Shown: piece after piece, positions 1-8,547 of the stretch | How positions within the stretch are numbered: position 1 is the stretch's first letter | How the letters are laid out: each line of letters starts with the position of its first letter | Assembly: GCA_021773365.1 (NCBI GenBank) | Contig: JAJFKF010000020.1 | Span: forward strand, 62,001 to 126,000 | DNA length: 64,000 bases | Origin: Gammaproteobacteria bacterium | Lineage (GTDB): Bacteria > Pseudomonadota > Gammaproteobacteria > Steroidobacterales > Steroidobacteraceae | Reading direction: 5' to 3' | Position numbers and translations under genes: made by a program | The notes under the pieces: generated by a model | Databases searched by the model: none | Seen by the model: the letters and a program-made list of their open reading frames with translations, nothing else | What the model was told of the DNA's origin: nothing

Positions 1-2
1 AG

Positions 3-971
3 GATGTCGCCCTGAGGATGCGGACGGCGCCCGCTTCCATGCTGCGCCTGCCATCAGCGCTGGAAATGCTGAACGACGACTACGATGGATCGCAGCCGAT
101 CGCGGAGTGGAAACAAGGCCTTGCCGGCTCCATCCGCCAGCGCCCGGCAACGGCGCACCGGCTGCGCTATGCGGCGGCCGCAGGTCTCATCCTGACATTG
201 GGACTTGGTAGCTGGCTTGGCGCCCGCCACATGAACTTCCCGGCAGACAGCGTTGCCGTCTATCGGGCAGCCGCCTGGCAACAGCAGACAATCGCGCTTC
301 CTGATGGCTCGCGGGTGACGCTCGATGCCGGCTCCATACTGAAAACACGACTGACCTCCAGGCAGCGGCTGCTGCAGCTGGATCGGGGTGAAGCCTACTT
401 TGAAGTCGCCAGGGACGCGCGCCCGTTCAGTGTCAGCGCCGGCATCACCCAGGTCACCGCGCTTGGCACCGCCTTCAACGTCAAACTCAACGGGGAGCGG
501 ACAATTGTGGCGGTTATCGAAGGCAAGGTCTCGGTCACGGCAACGGCTCCTCTTGCGGAGGCGGCGGACGACACCGGGGCAGGCAGCAGCGGATCCGCTG
601 CCCCGAATCTCATTGCCGGCCTGAAAGATACCCGCCGGCTCTCGACGCAACTGTCCGCCGGCGAGGCGGTTTCGTATGGCGCCGACAGCGGCTTCGATGC
701 GATACCAAGCGAACAGGCCTCGCTGGCCACAGGCTGGCTAAGCGGACGGCGACAATATCGCAACGAACCCCTGCGCAATGTACTGGCCGACGTCGATCGC
801 TACACGGGCCGACATACCGAGATCACCGATTCGGCCGCCGGCGAACTTAAATTCACCGGCACGCTCAATCTGCATAACAGTGCCGCCTGGTTGCAAGGTC
901 TTTCGGTTGCACTGCCCGTGCGCGTCACTGAAGACGATACCGGCACCCTGATCGTTGAAATGGCGCATTGA
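3..971 (+). CDS. FecR-type anti-sigma/sigma regulator, 5' end outside window (module 1)
   Basis: Inner-membrane FecR-like regulator that would relay a signal from a TonB receptor to an ECF sigma factor. The frame is open from base 3, so the ATG at 18 is probably internal: the DUF4880 N-terminal domain seen in the other window copies is missing. Visible parts, counted from the ATG at 18: a hydrophobic segment (about residues 52-70, AAAAGLILTLGLGSWLGA), the FecR domain with LPDGSRVTLDAGS, RGEAYFEVARDARPF and ALGTAFNV (about 95-175), and a C-terminal DUF4974/STN-like part. Residues just after the edge (NDDYDGSQPIAEW) align with DEYDGDMPVAQW in the module 4 FecR at 58432. It is followed by a TlpA-like gene. 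Its sigma factor and receptor presumably lie upstream of the window. Confidence 0.85.
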   Translation, partial: DVALRMRTAPASMLRLPSALEMLNDDYDGSQPIAEWKQGLAGSIRQRPATAHRLRYAAAAGLILTLGLGSWLGARHMNFPADSVAVYRAAAWQQQTIALPDGSRVTLDAGSILKTRLTSRQRLLQLDRGEAYFEVARDARPFSVSAGITQVTALGTAFNVKLNGERTIVAVIEGKVSVTATAPLAEAADDTGAGSSGSAAPNLIAGLKDTRRLSTQLSAGEAVSYGADSGFDAIPSEQASLATGWLSGRRQYRNEPLRNVLADVDRYTGRHTEITDSAAGELKFTGTLNLHNSAAWLQGLSVALPVRVTEDDTGTLIVEMAH

Positions 972-1117
972 GCCTCGACGTCCCGCCACGCCTCGAGGCA
1001 GCCGCCTCGTCCCGGCCACGGCAGAGTCCCCATGCCGCGCAATACCACGATCTATACAACTCAAACTGCGTCATGGATGCCGTTACAAACGGCCTGAAGA
1101 ATCGGATGGACTTTCGA

Positions 1118-2251
1118 ATGAGAGCACTGCCCGTACTTGTGATTCTGCACGTTCTGACGCTGGCCGCCTGGCCTGCCCGGGAAACAGCGGCCGACACCGG
1201 CTCGGACCAGCTGCTCATTGCTGCGGGGGACGCCGCTGCGCTCGAAGCGTGCATCACGCAACATTCCGAAGAGCTAAGGCCAGTGGATTTCCAAAGAGCG
1301 CTCAGCGCCCTGCTGCGACAAGAGCGGTTTACCGACATGCTGCTCCTGAGCACCGCGGCGCTGTCCTGGTTGCACGGCCGGCCGCAGCAGGAGGAGCACA
1401 GGACTTTCTATCTGTACAAATTCAATCACAGTCGCGGCGTGGCGCTGCTGCGACTAGGACGAACGGATGAGGCGGTGGCGGCGCTCCTGGCGGCCGCCGG
1501 ATATTCGCCCGTCTCGGAACTAGGCATCGCCGTGTTTCCTTACGAGCGGGATCTGGGCGACGCCTACATTGCCGCGGGCGAGTACCAGAAGGCGCTGCAG
1601 ATTCTGGCGCCGATTTATGCGTTGACGCAGGCGCCAGATCTCGCGGACAGCTTTACCACCGCCTACGAGAAAAGTGGTCACGACCCCGCAACCACCGGTC
1701 GCTATCTGCTGACTACACGCAAGGAGCATTCGGTACGAATGACCGGCGTCGAACTGATGAACGATGATGGAACCCCCGTACGGGTCGACGCCCTGCGCGG
1801 CAAGGTAACCATCGTATTAAGCTGGTTCATCGGTTGCCCGGCCTGCCATGCGGAAGTACCGTTTCTGCAAAAACTGCTAAAGACCTACGGCGAAGACGGC
1901 CTGCGCGTGATCGCGGTGGAGACCCTCGGCGCGGGCAGCAAGGCGGTGGCCTATCACCGGAAGCACTTCAGCATCGCCTCCTTTCCCTTTCTTTCCGACC
2001 CGATGGGGCGAAACGGCGCACTGGCTACGCAGTACGGCGCGAACGGAAATCACACCTGGCTGCTCAACGACGCCGGCGAAATTGTCTACAGTCAGAGCGG
2101 CTGGAGCAGAACCCTCGAGCCCATTCTGGAGACGCGCGTGCGCGAAGAACTCGGACGCGAGGTAAGAGGCGCTCCCAGAACTGAGCCTGCCGCTGCTGGC
2201 ACTGGCACTCATGAGAGTTGGCATCAAGCTCCCGTGCATCTGGAGGACTGA
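1118..2251 (+). CDS. TlpA-like thioredoxin-fold protein, exported (module 1)
   Basis: Predicted periplasmic thiol-disulfide protein of the TlpA/redoxin type. The ATG at 1118 is chosen because a signal peptide follows at once (MRALPVLVILHVLTLAAWPA); ATG 1106 and starts back to 968, overlapping fecR, are possible. Residues of about 40-200 are helical and TPR-like; a thioredoxin domain follows with GKVTIVLSWF and the active site GCPACH. The usual cis-proline before the active-site-facing strand is absent: the equivalent segment reads NGNHTWLL. The last 30 or so residues look unstructured and run to the edge of antiporter gene debris, so the original C-terminus may have been replaced. The product is diverged and may not act as a standard reductase. 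Confidence 0.75.
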   Translation: MRALPVLVILHVLTLAAWPARETAADTGSDQLLIAAGDAAALEACITQHSEELRPVDFQRALSALLRQERFTDMLLLSTAALSWLHGRPQQEEHRTFYLYKFNHSRGVALLRLGRTDEAVAALLAAAGYSPVSELGIAVFPYERDLGDAYIAAGEYQKALQILAPIYALTQAPDLADSFTTAYEKSGHDPATTGRYLLTTRKEHSVRMTGVELMNDDGTPVRVDALRGKVTIVLSWFIGCPACHAEVPFLQKLLKTYGEDGLRVIAVETLGAGSKAVAYHRKHFSIASFPFLSDPMGRNGALATQYGANGNHTWLLNDAGEIVYSQSGWSRTLEPILETRVREELGREVRGAPRTEPAAAGTGTHESWHQAPVHLED

Positions 2252-2261
2252 TGAGAGGCTA

Positions 2262-2467
2262 CCGCAGGGTTATGAGTACCTGGCGGTGGACCTGGACCCA
2301 GAACGGGTGCGCGCGGCGCATAGGTGACGGTCCGCGTTATCCGTCGCGACGGTATCGTCGGCTGCGAACCGGAGCCGGAGACGGTGTCCAAGGTGGGCGA
2401 TGTAGCAGTGCTGTACGGATTGCCCGAAGCGCTGGAGCACGGAGAGGGGGTGCTGCTGATGGGGTAG
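2262..2467 (+). pseudogene. Remnant of a CPA2-type K+/H+ antiporter (TrkA-N and TrkA-C pieces)
   Basis: Two short peptides in different frames match the soluble end of KefB/YbaL-like CPA2 antiporters. Bases 2262-2324 encode YEYLAVDLDPERVRAAHR, typical of the NAD-binding TrkA-N domain. Bases 2324-2464, followed by TAG, encode VIRRDGIVGCEPEPE and then KVGDVAVLYGLPEALE, typical of the last 50 residues of the TrkA-C domain. The roughly 150-200 residues that normally separate them are deleted, and the membrane part is gone. The remnant is squeezed between two convergent TlpA-like genes. Family assignment rests on recalled sequence patterns. Confidence 0.65.
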
Positions 2468-2487
2468 GCCGGGGCACCGGCCTACCC
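2462..2487. terminator. Stem-loop between convergent TlpA-like genes
   Basis: A perfect 11-bp stem (GGGTAGGCCGG pairing with CCGGCCTACCC) with the 4-base loop GGCA. It lies 8 bases beyond the stop of the minus-strand TlpA gene and overlaps the stop of the antiporter remnant. There is no T-run, so factor-independent termination is uncertain. It could be the old antiporter terminator, now acting in both directions. Confidence 0.5.
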
Positions 2488-2495
2488 ATGCAGGT

Positions 2496-3599
2496 TCACG
2501 TACCGAGCAGGCGGGCCACCTCCTGCTCAAGCGAAGTCTCCGGCCCGAAGCGCGGGCCAGCAAAGACAACGTAGCCATTGGCGTCTATGAGCAGAATGGT
2601 CGGCAGACTGGCAATTGAGAATTGCCTTGCAAACTTGTTCTGCCAGCCCTTGCCGTCAAAATAGTTTGGCCACGGCAGCTTTTTCTCTTTCAGAAAATCC
2701 TCGGTCGCCTTCCTGTTTGTGTCCAGGGTCACGCCGACGACCTCAAACCCCTTTTTACGGTATTTTTCGTACACTGCTCTGACGTTCGGCATTTCCGCAA
2801 CGCAAGGCACGCACCATGTGGCCCAGAAATCAACCAGAACCACCTTGCCGCGCATCTGATCGAGGTTGACCTGGCGTCCATCCAGTGATTCAAATGCCAG
2901 TGAGACCGGACGCTCGCGGCCCTTGAGGATATTCAACTTTCCTGCCGCAGCCTCCCGAACGCTGGGCGCGTTGCTTCGCGCGAGGGTTTCACTGATTTCC
3001 AGGGCGACTTGGGGTTGCGCATCATCAGCAATTCGCAGAAACGCTATTACGGCCAGCCGTAGAATCTCAGAATCGGGATGCACCTGTGCCACACCTTGCA
3101 GCTCATCGCGTAGACGCCACAAAGTTTCAACCGGCACCGGCACTTCACTGCCGCGAAGCTCGCCAATCTCGGCATAAATCCTGGTTGTCATGACACGCGC
3201 ATCCAACACCGTCAGTTGCGCGATCTGCTGGTCGGAAAGGCGACTATCCGCGCGCATTGTCGCGATGCGCCGCCGCAGGGACTGTTCGTATGCTTCGATC
3301 TTTTCCTCGGTCTTGCCTTCGGTTTCGCCAAGAAAAACAATGTTGTTCATCTGGCTGGGATTCCATGCCCGCGGGTCGCCAGGATAATCCTGCCAGGCCC
3401 CCAGAGTTGCATACATCGTGGCTATTGGATCAAGCGGCTGTTTTCGCCAGTTTTTCCACGCCTCCGCCACTGCTTCGAAGGTCATATCGGCTCCTTCCTT
3501 CGCGCTTGCCTGGGCAGTTTCGGAGTCGGATGCATGCAGATTCACGCCGGAGAACGTCAGGACAACACAGGCTGCCACCACACGATTGAGCAGATTCAT
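2496..3599 (-). CDS. TlpA-like thioredoxin with helical N-terminal domain (module 2)
   Basis: Exported redox protein of 367 residues: signal peptide (MNLLNRVVAACVVLTFSGVNLHA, cleaved near residue 23), an alpha-helical region of about 200 residues, then a TlpA domain with VVLVDFWATWCVPC, MPNVRAVYEKY and the cis-Pro loop SLPTILLID. It starts 21 bases after the module 2 TonB receptor and is probably co-transcribed with it. The same layout (helical part, then WATWCxPC domain) is seen in the gene at 18967. The likely role is periplasmic thiol-disulfide exchange linked to what the receptor imports; the substrate cannot be read from sequence. Confidence 0.85.
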   Translation of the reverse strand: MNLLNRVVAACVVLTFSGVNLHASDSETAQASAKEGADMTFEAVAEAWKNWRKQPLDPIATMYATLGAWQDYPGDPRAWNPSQMNNIVFLGETEGKTEEKIEAYEQSLRRRIATMRADSRLSDQQIAQLTVLDARVMTTRIYAEIGELRGSEVPVPVETLWRLRDELQGVAQVHPDSEILRLAVIAFLRIADDAQPQVALEISETLARSNAPSVREAAAGKLNILKGRERPVSLAFESLDGRQVNLDQMRGKVVLVDFWATWCVPCVAEMPNVRAVYEKYRKKGFEVVGVTLDTNRKATEDFLKEKKLPWPNYFDGKGWQNKFARQFSIASLPTILLIDANGYVVFAGPRFGPETSLEQEVARLLGT

Positions 3600-3620
3600 T
3601 TAGACCTCGTTTGTTTCTAT

Positions 3621-6600
3621 CTAGAAAGTGAAACTCAAGTCGATGCTGTAACGGCGCAGTCTGGAGTCCACTACGCTGTTGTCCGGCACATAGCCGTTGA
3701 CCGGATTGATCGGCGGTTCAGTGTTCAGCAGGTTGAAGATCGTCAGGTTGATGCGGGTGCTGCGTACGACCCGGCCCCAGCGTGAGGCCGCCGCGTTATT
3801 GCCCAACGCCCCGAAGTCATAGCTGCTTTGCAGGTCCCAGCGCAATGCAGAAGGAATGCTGCGCGAGCTTCCCCTGTAAACCCCGATCACCCCGAGCTCA
3901 CAAGGACCACGACCCAAGAACGTCGTTGCCGTAAGCTGCGGTGGCCAGGTCTTAGGAGAGGAAGCAAGTCCAGCAGGCAGGGAACGGGCTGATCGTGTCT
4001 CGTAGTGCGTCACCCGACTTGCGTTCAGGGAAGCGTACAGCTTTCCCATGCGCGTCGGCTGGCGAATACGCAGACCCGCATCCACACCGGAGATCTGGCT
4101 ATAGGCAACGTTGACCGCCTGATCGTTGAATACCCGTATTGGACCAAGCCATCCTTCCGGATCGGTCGTTAGTCGTGGCCCTCTTACAATCAGTTCGGGA
4201 AACAGCACTATGGCGTCAGTCAGTGACAGCCTGCCAACCCGATCCAGATAAGTCGTATCGAAGTAGTCCAGTGTAAGTGACCAGCCATCCAGGTGCGGAA
4301 CCTCCACAACTAACCCAAATGTCTTGTTACGGGAGCGTTCGGGGTTGAGTTGCGGGTTGCTGAGAATGTAGGACTCAACCGGGCTTGGCACCGGCGTATT
4401 GCCCCGCGCGGCGTCGATAAATGAGCCCACCGGAAAGAAAATGAAATTCTCACGGTTGGGCGCGCCCAAGTCGCTCAAAGTGGGTACCTTGTAACCGGAG
4501 CCGTAGGAGCCACGCAGCAACAGCCAGTCCACCGGCCGGTAGGCGATGCTGTAGCGCGGATTTGTCGATGTTGGAAAATCGCTGTATTGGTCTTGCCGGA
4601 GAGCTACGCCAACATCGAGCTTCCTGACAAGCGGCACCCCCTGGCGTTCGCCCAGCAATGGAAGCTTCAACTCCGCATATACCCCAGAGGTGTAGCGGTT
4701 TGATGGATCCGGACCCGGCGCACTGCTGTCCCGGATAGGGAATTTCAACAGTTCCTCGCGATACTCGACTCCGAAAGCGGCCTGCAGCGGTCCTGCCCAC
4801 AGCTCGGAGATGGTGCCGTTGAAGTTTGCATCAATGGTTCGAAACTCGTTGTGTTCGCTCCATTGGCGGGGAGAGTTGAGCAGGGCGTCGAACTGGGCCC
4901 GGGAACCCGGCCAGGCGCGGCTGGTGCTGTCGTACAGCAAGATCGGGCGCTGCGCCGGATCAGGGTTCGCGTAAGCGGCGTCCAATGCCGCATCGTCTAT
5001 GGCGCCATCGCTGTCGGCCGTGAGGTCGCTGGCGGTCAGAGTCTGGCTGATGGAGAACTCGTACTGCCAGTTCGACCAGACGTTTCCACGCAGACCCACC
5101 ATCCTGTCCTCATTGGTGGTTGATATCATTTGTTGTGGCAATGGCTGGTCAAAGAACAGCTTTTGAAGTACCACCGGTATTCCGAACGGATTGCCAGGCG
5201 CGTTACCGGCGACAAAAACAAAGGCGGAAACAGGGGAGGCAACGCCCCAGTTCTGCGATTCCCCCCAGCGCAGCTCACCAACCAAAGACAAGCTGGGTGT
5301 CAGTTCCGCCTGCGCGCTGGCGGCCAGGCTGCTATTGCGGTACGGGGTGCTATAGGCGGCGTACGATGCCAGATCCGCATTCGGCGGCCGCGGCCCGGCG
5401 TTAGCGAAGTCCTGGACGGTGAGGTTTATGCCGTCGCTACCCTGGGGTATGGCAGCAATTCTGCTAGTGAGTCCAGGCAGATTGCCGCTGAAGTTTTGTA
5501 CGTATCCCGACCCACCCGGGGCACTGCGCTGATCGCGTCCACCCCAGGCACGCCGGTCGAGAGTGCTTAGAAAGGGCCTGTCCTGCCACATCATGATATT
5601 GCGCCCATCATCCAGCCCGGCAGTCACCAGAGTGGAGAAGCGAGCGGTGGAAAATCCATGCGTCAGGCTTGCAGTCGTAACGGCCGAATCGGTATCAAAC
5701 GTATTCTCGTACCCGACGCGCACGTCCGTGCCCGAGTAGTTTTTCCTGAGGATGACGTTTATGACTCCCCCGACGGCATCTGCACCATAAATGGAGCTGG
5801 CCCCGTCGAGCAGCACATCGATTCGATCGATTGCCGCCAGCGGTATGCCGCTCACATCGTAGCCTGAGCCGCCGCGCAGCTCGCCATTTCTTGGCGCGCG
5901 CCTGCCGTTGACCAACAGCAGTGTCCCGCTGGCTGGCGCGCCCCGGAGAGTTGCATTGACACGCGAGGTGGTCATGCCCACGAACGCGCCGCCCACGACG
6001 TTCTGAACTGCGTGACCCAGGGCGACGCTGGTCGCCTGGGGAATATAGGCCAGAACTTCCCCAAGAGTGGAAACGCCGTAGCGCTGGATGTCAGCCTGAG
6101 TGATGGTAAGCACTGGCTGCGCAGTCTGTTCTTCCGCTGTGGAGCGGATCCTGCTCCCGGTGACCAGCACATCCTCGGCCTCCTTTTGGGAGGACTCATC
6201 CTCTTCGACCTCTGAAGAGGTTGAAGATTTTGAAGGATCTGAAGAGGAGGATCCCTCGACTTTCTGCATATTTTCAGGATTTTTGGACTGGGCCATATGC
6301 AAGTCGGCGATCTGTGAAATGCCCGAAGTTTTGATGGGCGACCCAATCGCCCCAATCATCATCGCCCCGGTAGTCTCATCTCTGCTTAGTTTAAGCCGCG
6401 TCCCCTCCAGCAACTTTTTGATGGCATCCAGCACAGACAACTGGCCGCTCACGCCTTTCGTTCTTAGTCCCTTCAGTTGCTCAGGCTGGAAGACGAGCTC
6501 CACGTTCGCCTGTTTTGAAATCGATTCCAGCGCGGCAACCAGGTCGCCGGCGGGCACATCGATCTGCTTCGGTGCTTCAGCCTGGGCGAAAGCAGTGCCG

Positions 6601-6644
6601 CCTAGCACGGCTACCGCAAGGGCTGCAACAATGTTCTTGATCAT
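3621..6644 (-). CDS. TonB-dependent receptor with STN signalling domain (module 2)
   Basis: Outer-membrane TonB-dependent transducer of 1007 residues. Order: signal peptide (cleaved after AVLGGTAFAQA), STN domain (residues about 25-100, PAGDLVAALESISKQANVELVF), a Ser/Glu-rich linker (about 130-160), a likely TonB box (EDVLVTGSRI), plug domain with LLVNGRRAPRNGE and IDVLLDGASSIYGADAVGG, and a 22-strand barrel ending in YSIDLSFTF with the C-terminal Phe expected for BAM recognition. The STN domain is the part that contacts FecR. It lies upstream of tlpA at 3599 and downstream of sigma/fecR. Substrate unknown. Confidence 0.92.
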   Translation of the reverse strand: MIKNIVAALAVAVLGGTAFAQAEAPKQIDVPAGDLVAALESISKQANVELVFQPEQLKGLRTKGVSGQLSVLDAIKKLLEGTRLKLSRDETTGAMMIGAIGSPIKTSGISQIADLHMAQSKNPENMQKVEGSSSSDPSKSSTSSEVEEDESSQKEAEDVLVTGSRIRSTAEEQTAQPVLTITQADIQRYGVSTLGEVLAYIPQATSVALGHAVQNVVGGAFVGMTTSRVNATLRGAPASGTLLLVNGRRAPRNGELRGGSGYDVSGIPLAAIDRIDVLLDGASSIYGADAVGGVINVILRKNYSGTDVRVGYENTFDTDSAVTTASLTHGFSTARFSTLVTAGLDDGRNIMMWQDRPFLSTLDRRAWGGRDQRSAPGGSGYVQNFSGNLPGLTSRIAAIPQGSDGINLTVQDFANAGPRPPNADLASYAAYSTPYRNSSLAASAQAELTPSLSLVGELRWGESQNWGVASPVSAFVFVAGNAPGNPFGIPVVLQKLFFDQPLPQQMISTTNEDRMVGLRGNVWSNWQYEFSISQTLTASDLTADSDGAIDDAALDAAYANPDPAQRPILLYDSTSRAWPGSRAQFDALLNSPRQWSEHNEFRTIDANFNGTISELWAGPLQAAFGVEYREELLKFPIRDSSAPGPDPSNRYTSGVYAELKLPLLGERQGVPLVRKLDVGVALRQDQYSDFPTSTNPRYSIAYRPVDWLLLRGSYGSGYKVPTLSDLGAPNRENFIFFPVGSFIDAARGNTPVPSPVESYILSNPQLNPERSRNKTFGLVVEVPHLDGWSLTLDYFDTTYLDRVGRLSLTDAIVLFPELIVRGPRLTTDPEGWLGPIRVFNDQAVNVAYSQISGVDAGLRIRQPTRMGKLYASLNASRVTHYETRSARSLPAGLASSPKTWPPQLTATTFLGRGPCELGVIGVYRGSSRSIPSALRWDLQSSYDFGALGNNAAASRWGRVVRSTRINLTIFNLLNTEPPINPVNGYVPDNSVVDSRLRRYSIDLSFTF

Positions 6645-6962
6645 CCTGTGTCTCCCCGAGTCGGTTCTAAGGTGTTGTGCCGCTGGATACGATGACGAGT
6701 GGCGACAGACAACTACCTATGCGACCGAAAAAATGTTACTTGCGTGGAACCGCGGCCGCGGTTCTTGGAACCCGCATCCTCTGCAGAGAATCGGGCAAGA
6801 GAGGATCTGGAACCCTCACCCTGGCCCTCGCCCGCTGCGCGATAAAGGGTCCTCCTGGGCCGTGCTGACGCACGGCGTCCTCCACAACGTTGAAGGACAT
6901 ACGTTTCCGAAAACGACCTCCTGCAGAGCGCCGTGTATCCCGCGCTTCGCTTGGCGGGACCG
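6645..6962. promoter_or_regulatory. Leader between fecR and receptor gene, with palindrome and promoter-like motif
   Basis: 318 bases without a convincing gene. It holds a perfect 18-bp palindrome at 6747-6764 (GAACCGCGGCCGCGGTTC) and, closer to the receptor start, TAGGTAGTT on the minus strand (6719-6711), a 9-mer also found at 8625 and 8835. A receptor promoter is expected here because module transducer genes normally have their own sigma-dependent promoter. The rest resembles degenerate intergenic repeat sequence rich in CCCTCACCCTGGCCCTC. Confidence 0.4.
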
Positions 6963-7976
6963 TCAGCGCCCGCTCAGCACGATCTGGTCATCGGTGTAGT
7001 GCGCGCGAACCTGAAAGGTGTCTTCCAGCAATCGGACGAAGATTTCATAGTTCGTCGAGCGAAATTTCCCGGTCAGCCGGATGGCGGCGACGGCAGGGTC
7101 CTGGATGACGATCTGACGTTCGTTGTAGCGGTTGAATTCCGCAACCGCCTCGGCGAGCGCGGTCTCACGAAAGACGACATAGCCGGAACGCCAGCTCAAA
7201 GTGTCTTCGGCTTCCGGCACGGACTTGTTCTGTACCGCGATCCGGGCATCGATTGTACGGGCTATGGCGCCGGCGGTGAGCAAGGAACCCGCAGAGTCGG
7301 CGGTTTCCATGCGCACGAGACCTTCGGTGACGATCACTCGAATATTTTCGCCCTCCTTACGCACAGAAAACTTTGTGCCTACGGCGACAATGCGTTTTGC
7401 GCCCGCGCGCACGACAAAAGGTCGCGCGGGGTCTTTGGCGACATCGAAGAACGCTTCGCCCCGCGCGAGATCAATCCGACGCTCCTTGTCAGTCAATTGG
7501 ACGCGAATAGCGCTCGCGGTATTCAACGTGACGCTTGAGCCGTCTTTCAGCGGCACTGAGGCGACGCCACCGATCGGCGTTGCATAGCGATCTCCCGCCA
7601 AAGGACCCGCGGTGTAAACAAAGATTCCAGTTCCGATCGCCAGCATAACTGCCGCCGCGAGCGCCGATAGCTTCGCCCACATTGCCCCCCGCGTCCGGGA
7701 TTGCGGGAACAACTCCGCAATCCCGGACGCGGGGGCAATGCTACGGCTTAATTCGTCGATGCTGGGTACCTTGCCGCGCGCAAATCCGGCGCCCAGGGCC
7801 TTGAGGCGGCTGGTTTTTTCCCAACCGGCTTCCAGGCGCAGGAAGGCGACGCGGTTCACCGTCGCGGTGTCCAACCATTCCGCCAGCCGCGCCGCGTCCT
7901 CATTGCTCCAGTGTCCGCTGTCGCGCTTCAGCAGCCACGCCGCGGCGTGCTCTTCGGTTTGTTTACTCCTTTCCAT
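6963..7976 (-). CDS. FecR-type anti-sigma factor (module 2)
   Basis: Full-length FecR protein, 337 residues. N-terminal cytoplasmic DUF4880 region (AAAWLLKRDSGHWSNEDAARLAEWL), one membrane helix (about residues 100-120, LSALAAAVMLAIGTGIFVYTA), FecR domain (LKDGSSVTLNTASAI, RGEAFFDVAKDPARPF, VAVGTKFSV) and a C-terminal DUF4974 part (VVFRETALAEAVAEFNRYN). The start overlaps the sigma gene by 14 bases, indicating translational coupling. The linker before the membrane helix (IAPASGIAELFPQSRTRGAM) is encoded by a long palindrome. It would hold or activate the sigma factor in response to the receptor at 6644. Confidence 0.9.
   Translation of the reverse strand: MERSKQTEEHAAAWLLKRDSGHWSNEDAARLAEWLDTATVNRVAFLRLEAGWEKTSRLKALGAGFARGKVPSIDELSRSIAPASGIAELFPQSRTRGAMWAKLSALAAAVMLAIGTGIFVYTAGPLAGDRYATPIGGVASVPLKDGSSVTLNTASAIRVQLTDKERRIDLARGEAFFDVAKDPARPFVVRAGAKRIVAVGTKFSVRKEGENIRVIVTEGLVRMETADSAGSLLTAGAIARTIDARIAVQNKSVPEAEDTLSWRSGYVVFRETALAEAVAEFNRYNERQIVIQDPAVAAIRLTGKFRSTNYEIFVRLLEDTFQVRAHYTDDQIVLSGR
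7680..7740. repeat. Long palindrome inside the fecR reading frame
   Basis: The left arm at 7680-7706 and the right arm at 7715-7740 are complementary over 26 bp with one extra C in the left arm; the loop is 8 bases (GAACAACT). Arm core: CCCCCGCGTCCGGGATTGCGG. It encodes about 20 in-frame residues in the juxtamembrane linker of the anti-sigma factor, where an insertion would be tolerated. It looks like a palindromic repeat element taken into coding sequence. Confidence 0.75.
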
Positions 7977-8547
7977 TTTCTGTCTCCGTATCGATGCTCC
8001 GTGTACTCGCTACGTTGTTTGCACTGAGGGCTCGCGTAAAAATGGCTTCGCTCAAAAGACGCATGCCCTTCAGGATCTGGCCTTCAACCGTCCGCTCGCT
8101 TATCCCTAAGTGCAAGGCCACTTGCTTTGTCGAGAGTTCATCGACTTTTCGCAGCCAGATCACTTCGCGACACTTCGGTGGCAGGCAGTTCAGGGCGTAT
8201 GTCACCCGCCGCAGCTCCTGCCACGCGCTCAGGCGACGTTCGGGCGAGAGCTCATCTACCATGACGTCCAGGGCGTCGGAAGTACCTACGGCTTCGATCG
8301 AGACGATGCGCCCGCGGCGCACGCGATCGGCCAACAAGTGCCGGGCGGTCGAGAAGAGAAACGCCTTAGCCGAGTGTGGCCGCGACTTGCGTGCCGCCTC
8401 GTAGAGGCGAGCGTAGATTTCCTGTCGCAGGTCGCCAATTTCATCGGACTGGCGCCAGATGCGCCTAAGGTAACGAAGGAGCGCTGCCTCGTGAGGCAGC
8501 ACTTCACGCTTGAACCAGGTGTCGAGGGAATCGCCCACAGATTGCAC
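7963..8547 (-). CDS. ECF sigma factor, FecI-like (module 2)
   Basis: 194-residue extracytoplasmic-function sigma factor. Region 2 includes the stretch SDEIGDLRQEIYARLYEA followed by AFLFSTARHLLADRVRR; region 4 includes LPPKCREVIWLRKV and the helix-turn-helix STKQVALHLGISERTVEGQI. It directs RNA polymerase to the receptor operon when released by the FecR encoded next, whose start overlaps its end by 14 bases. The C-terminal 25 residues (ALSANNVASTRSIDTETENGKE) are an unstructured tail. Confidence 0.92.
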   Translation of the reverse strand: MQSVGDSLDTWFKREVLPHEAALLRYLRRIWRQSDEIGDLRQEIYARLYEAARKSRPHSAKAFLFSTARHLLADRVRRGRIVSIEAVGTSDALDVMVDELSPERRLSAWQELRRVTYALNCLPPKCREVIWLRKVDELSTKQVALHLGISERTVEGQILKGMRLLSEAIFTRALSANNVASTRSIDTETENGKE

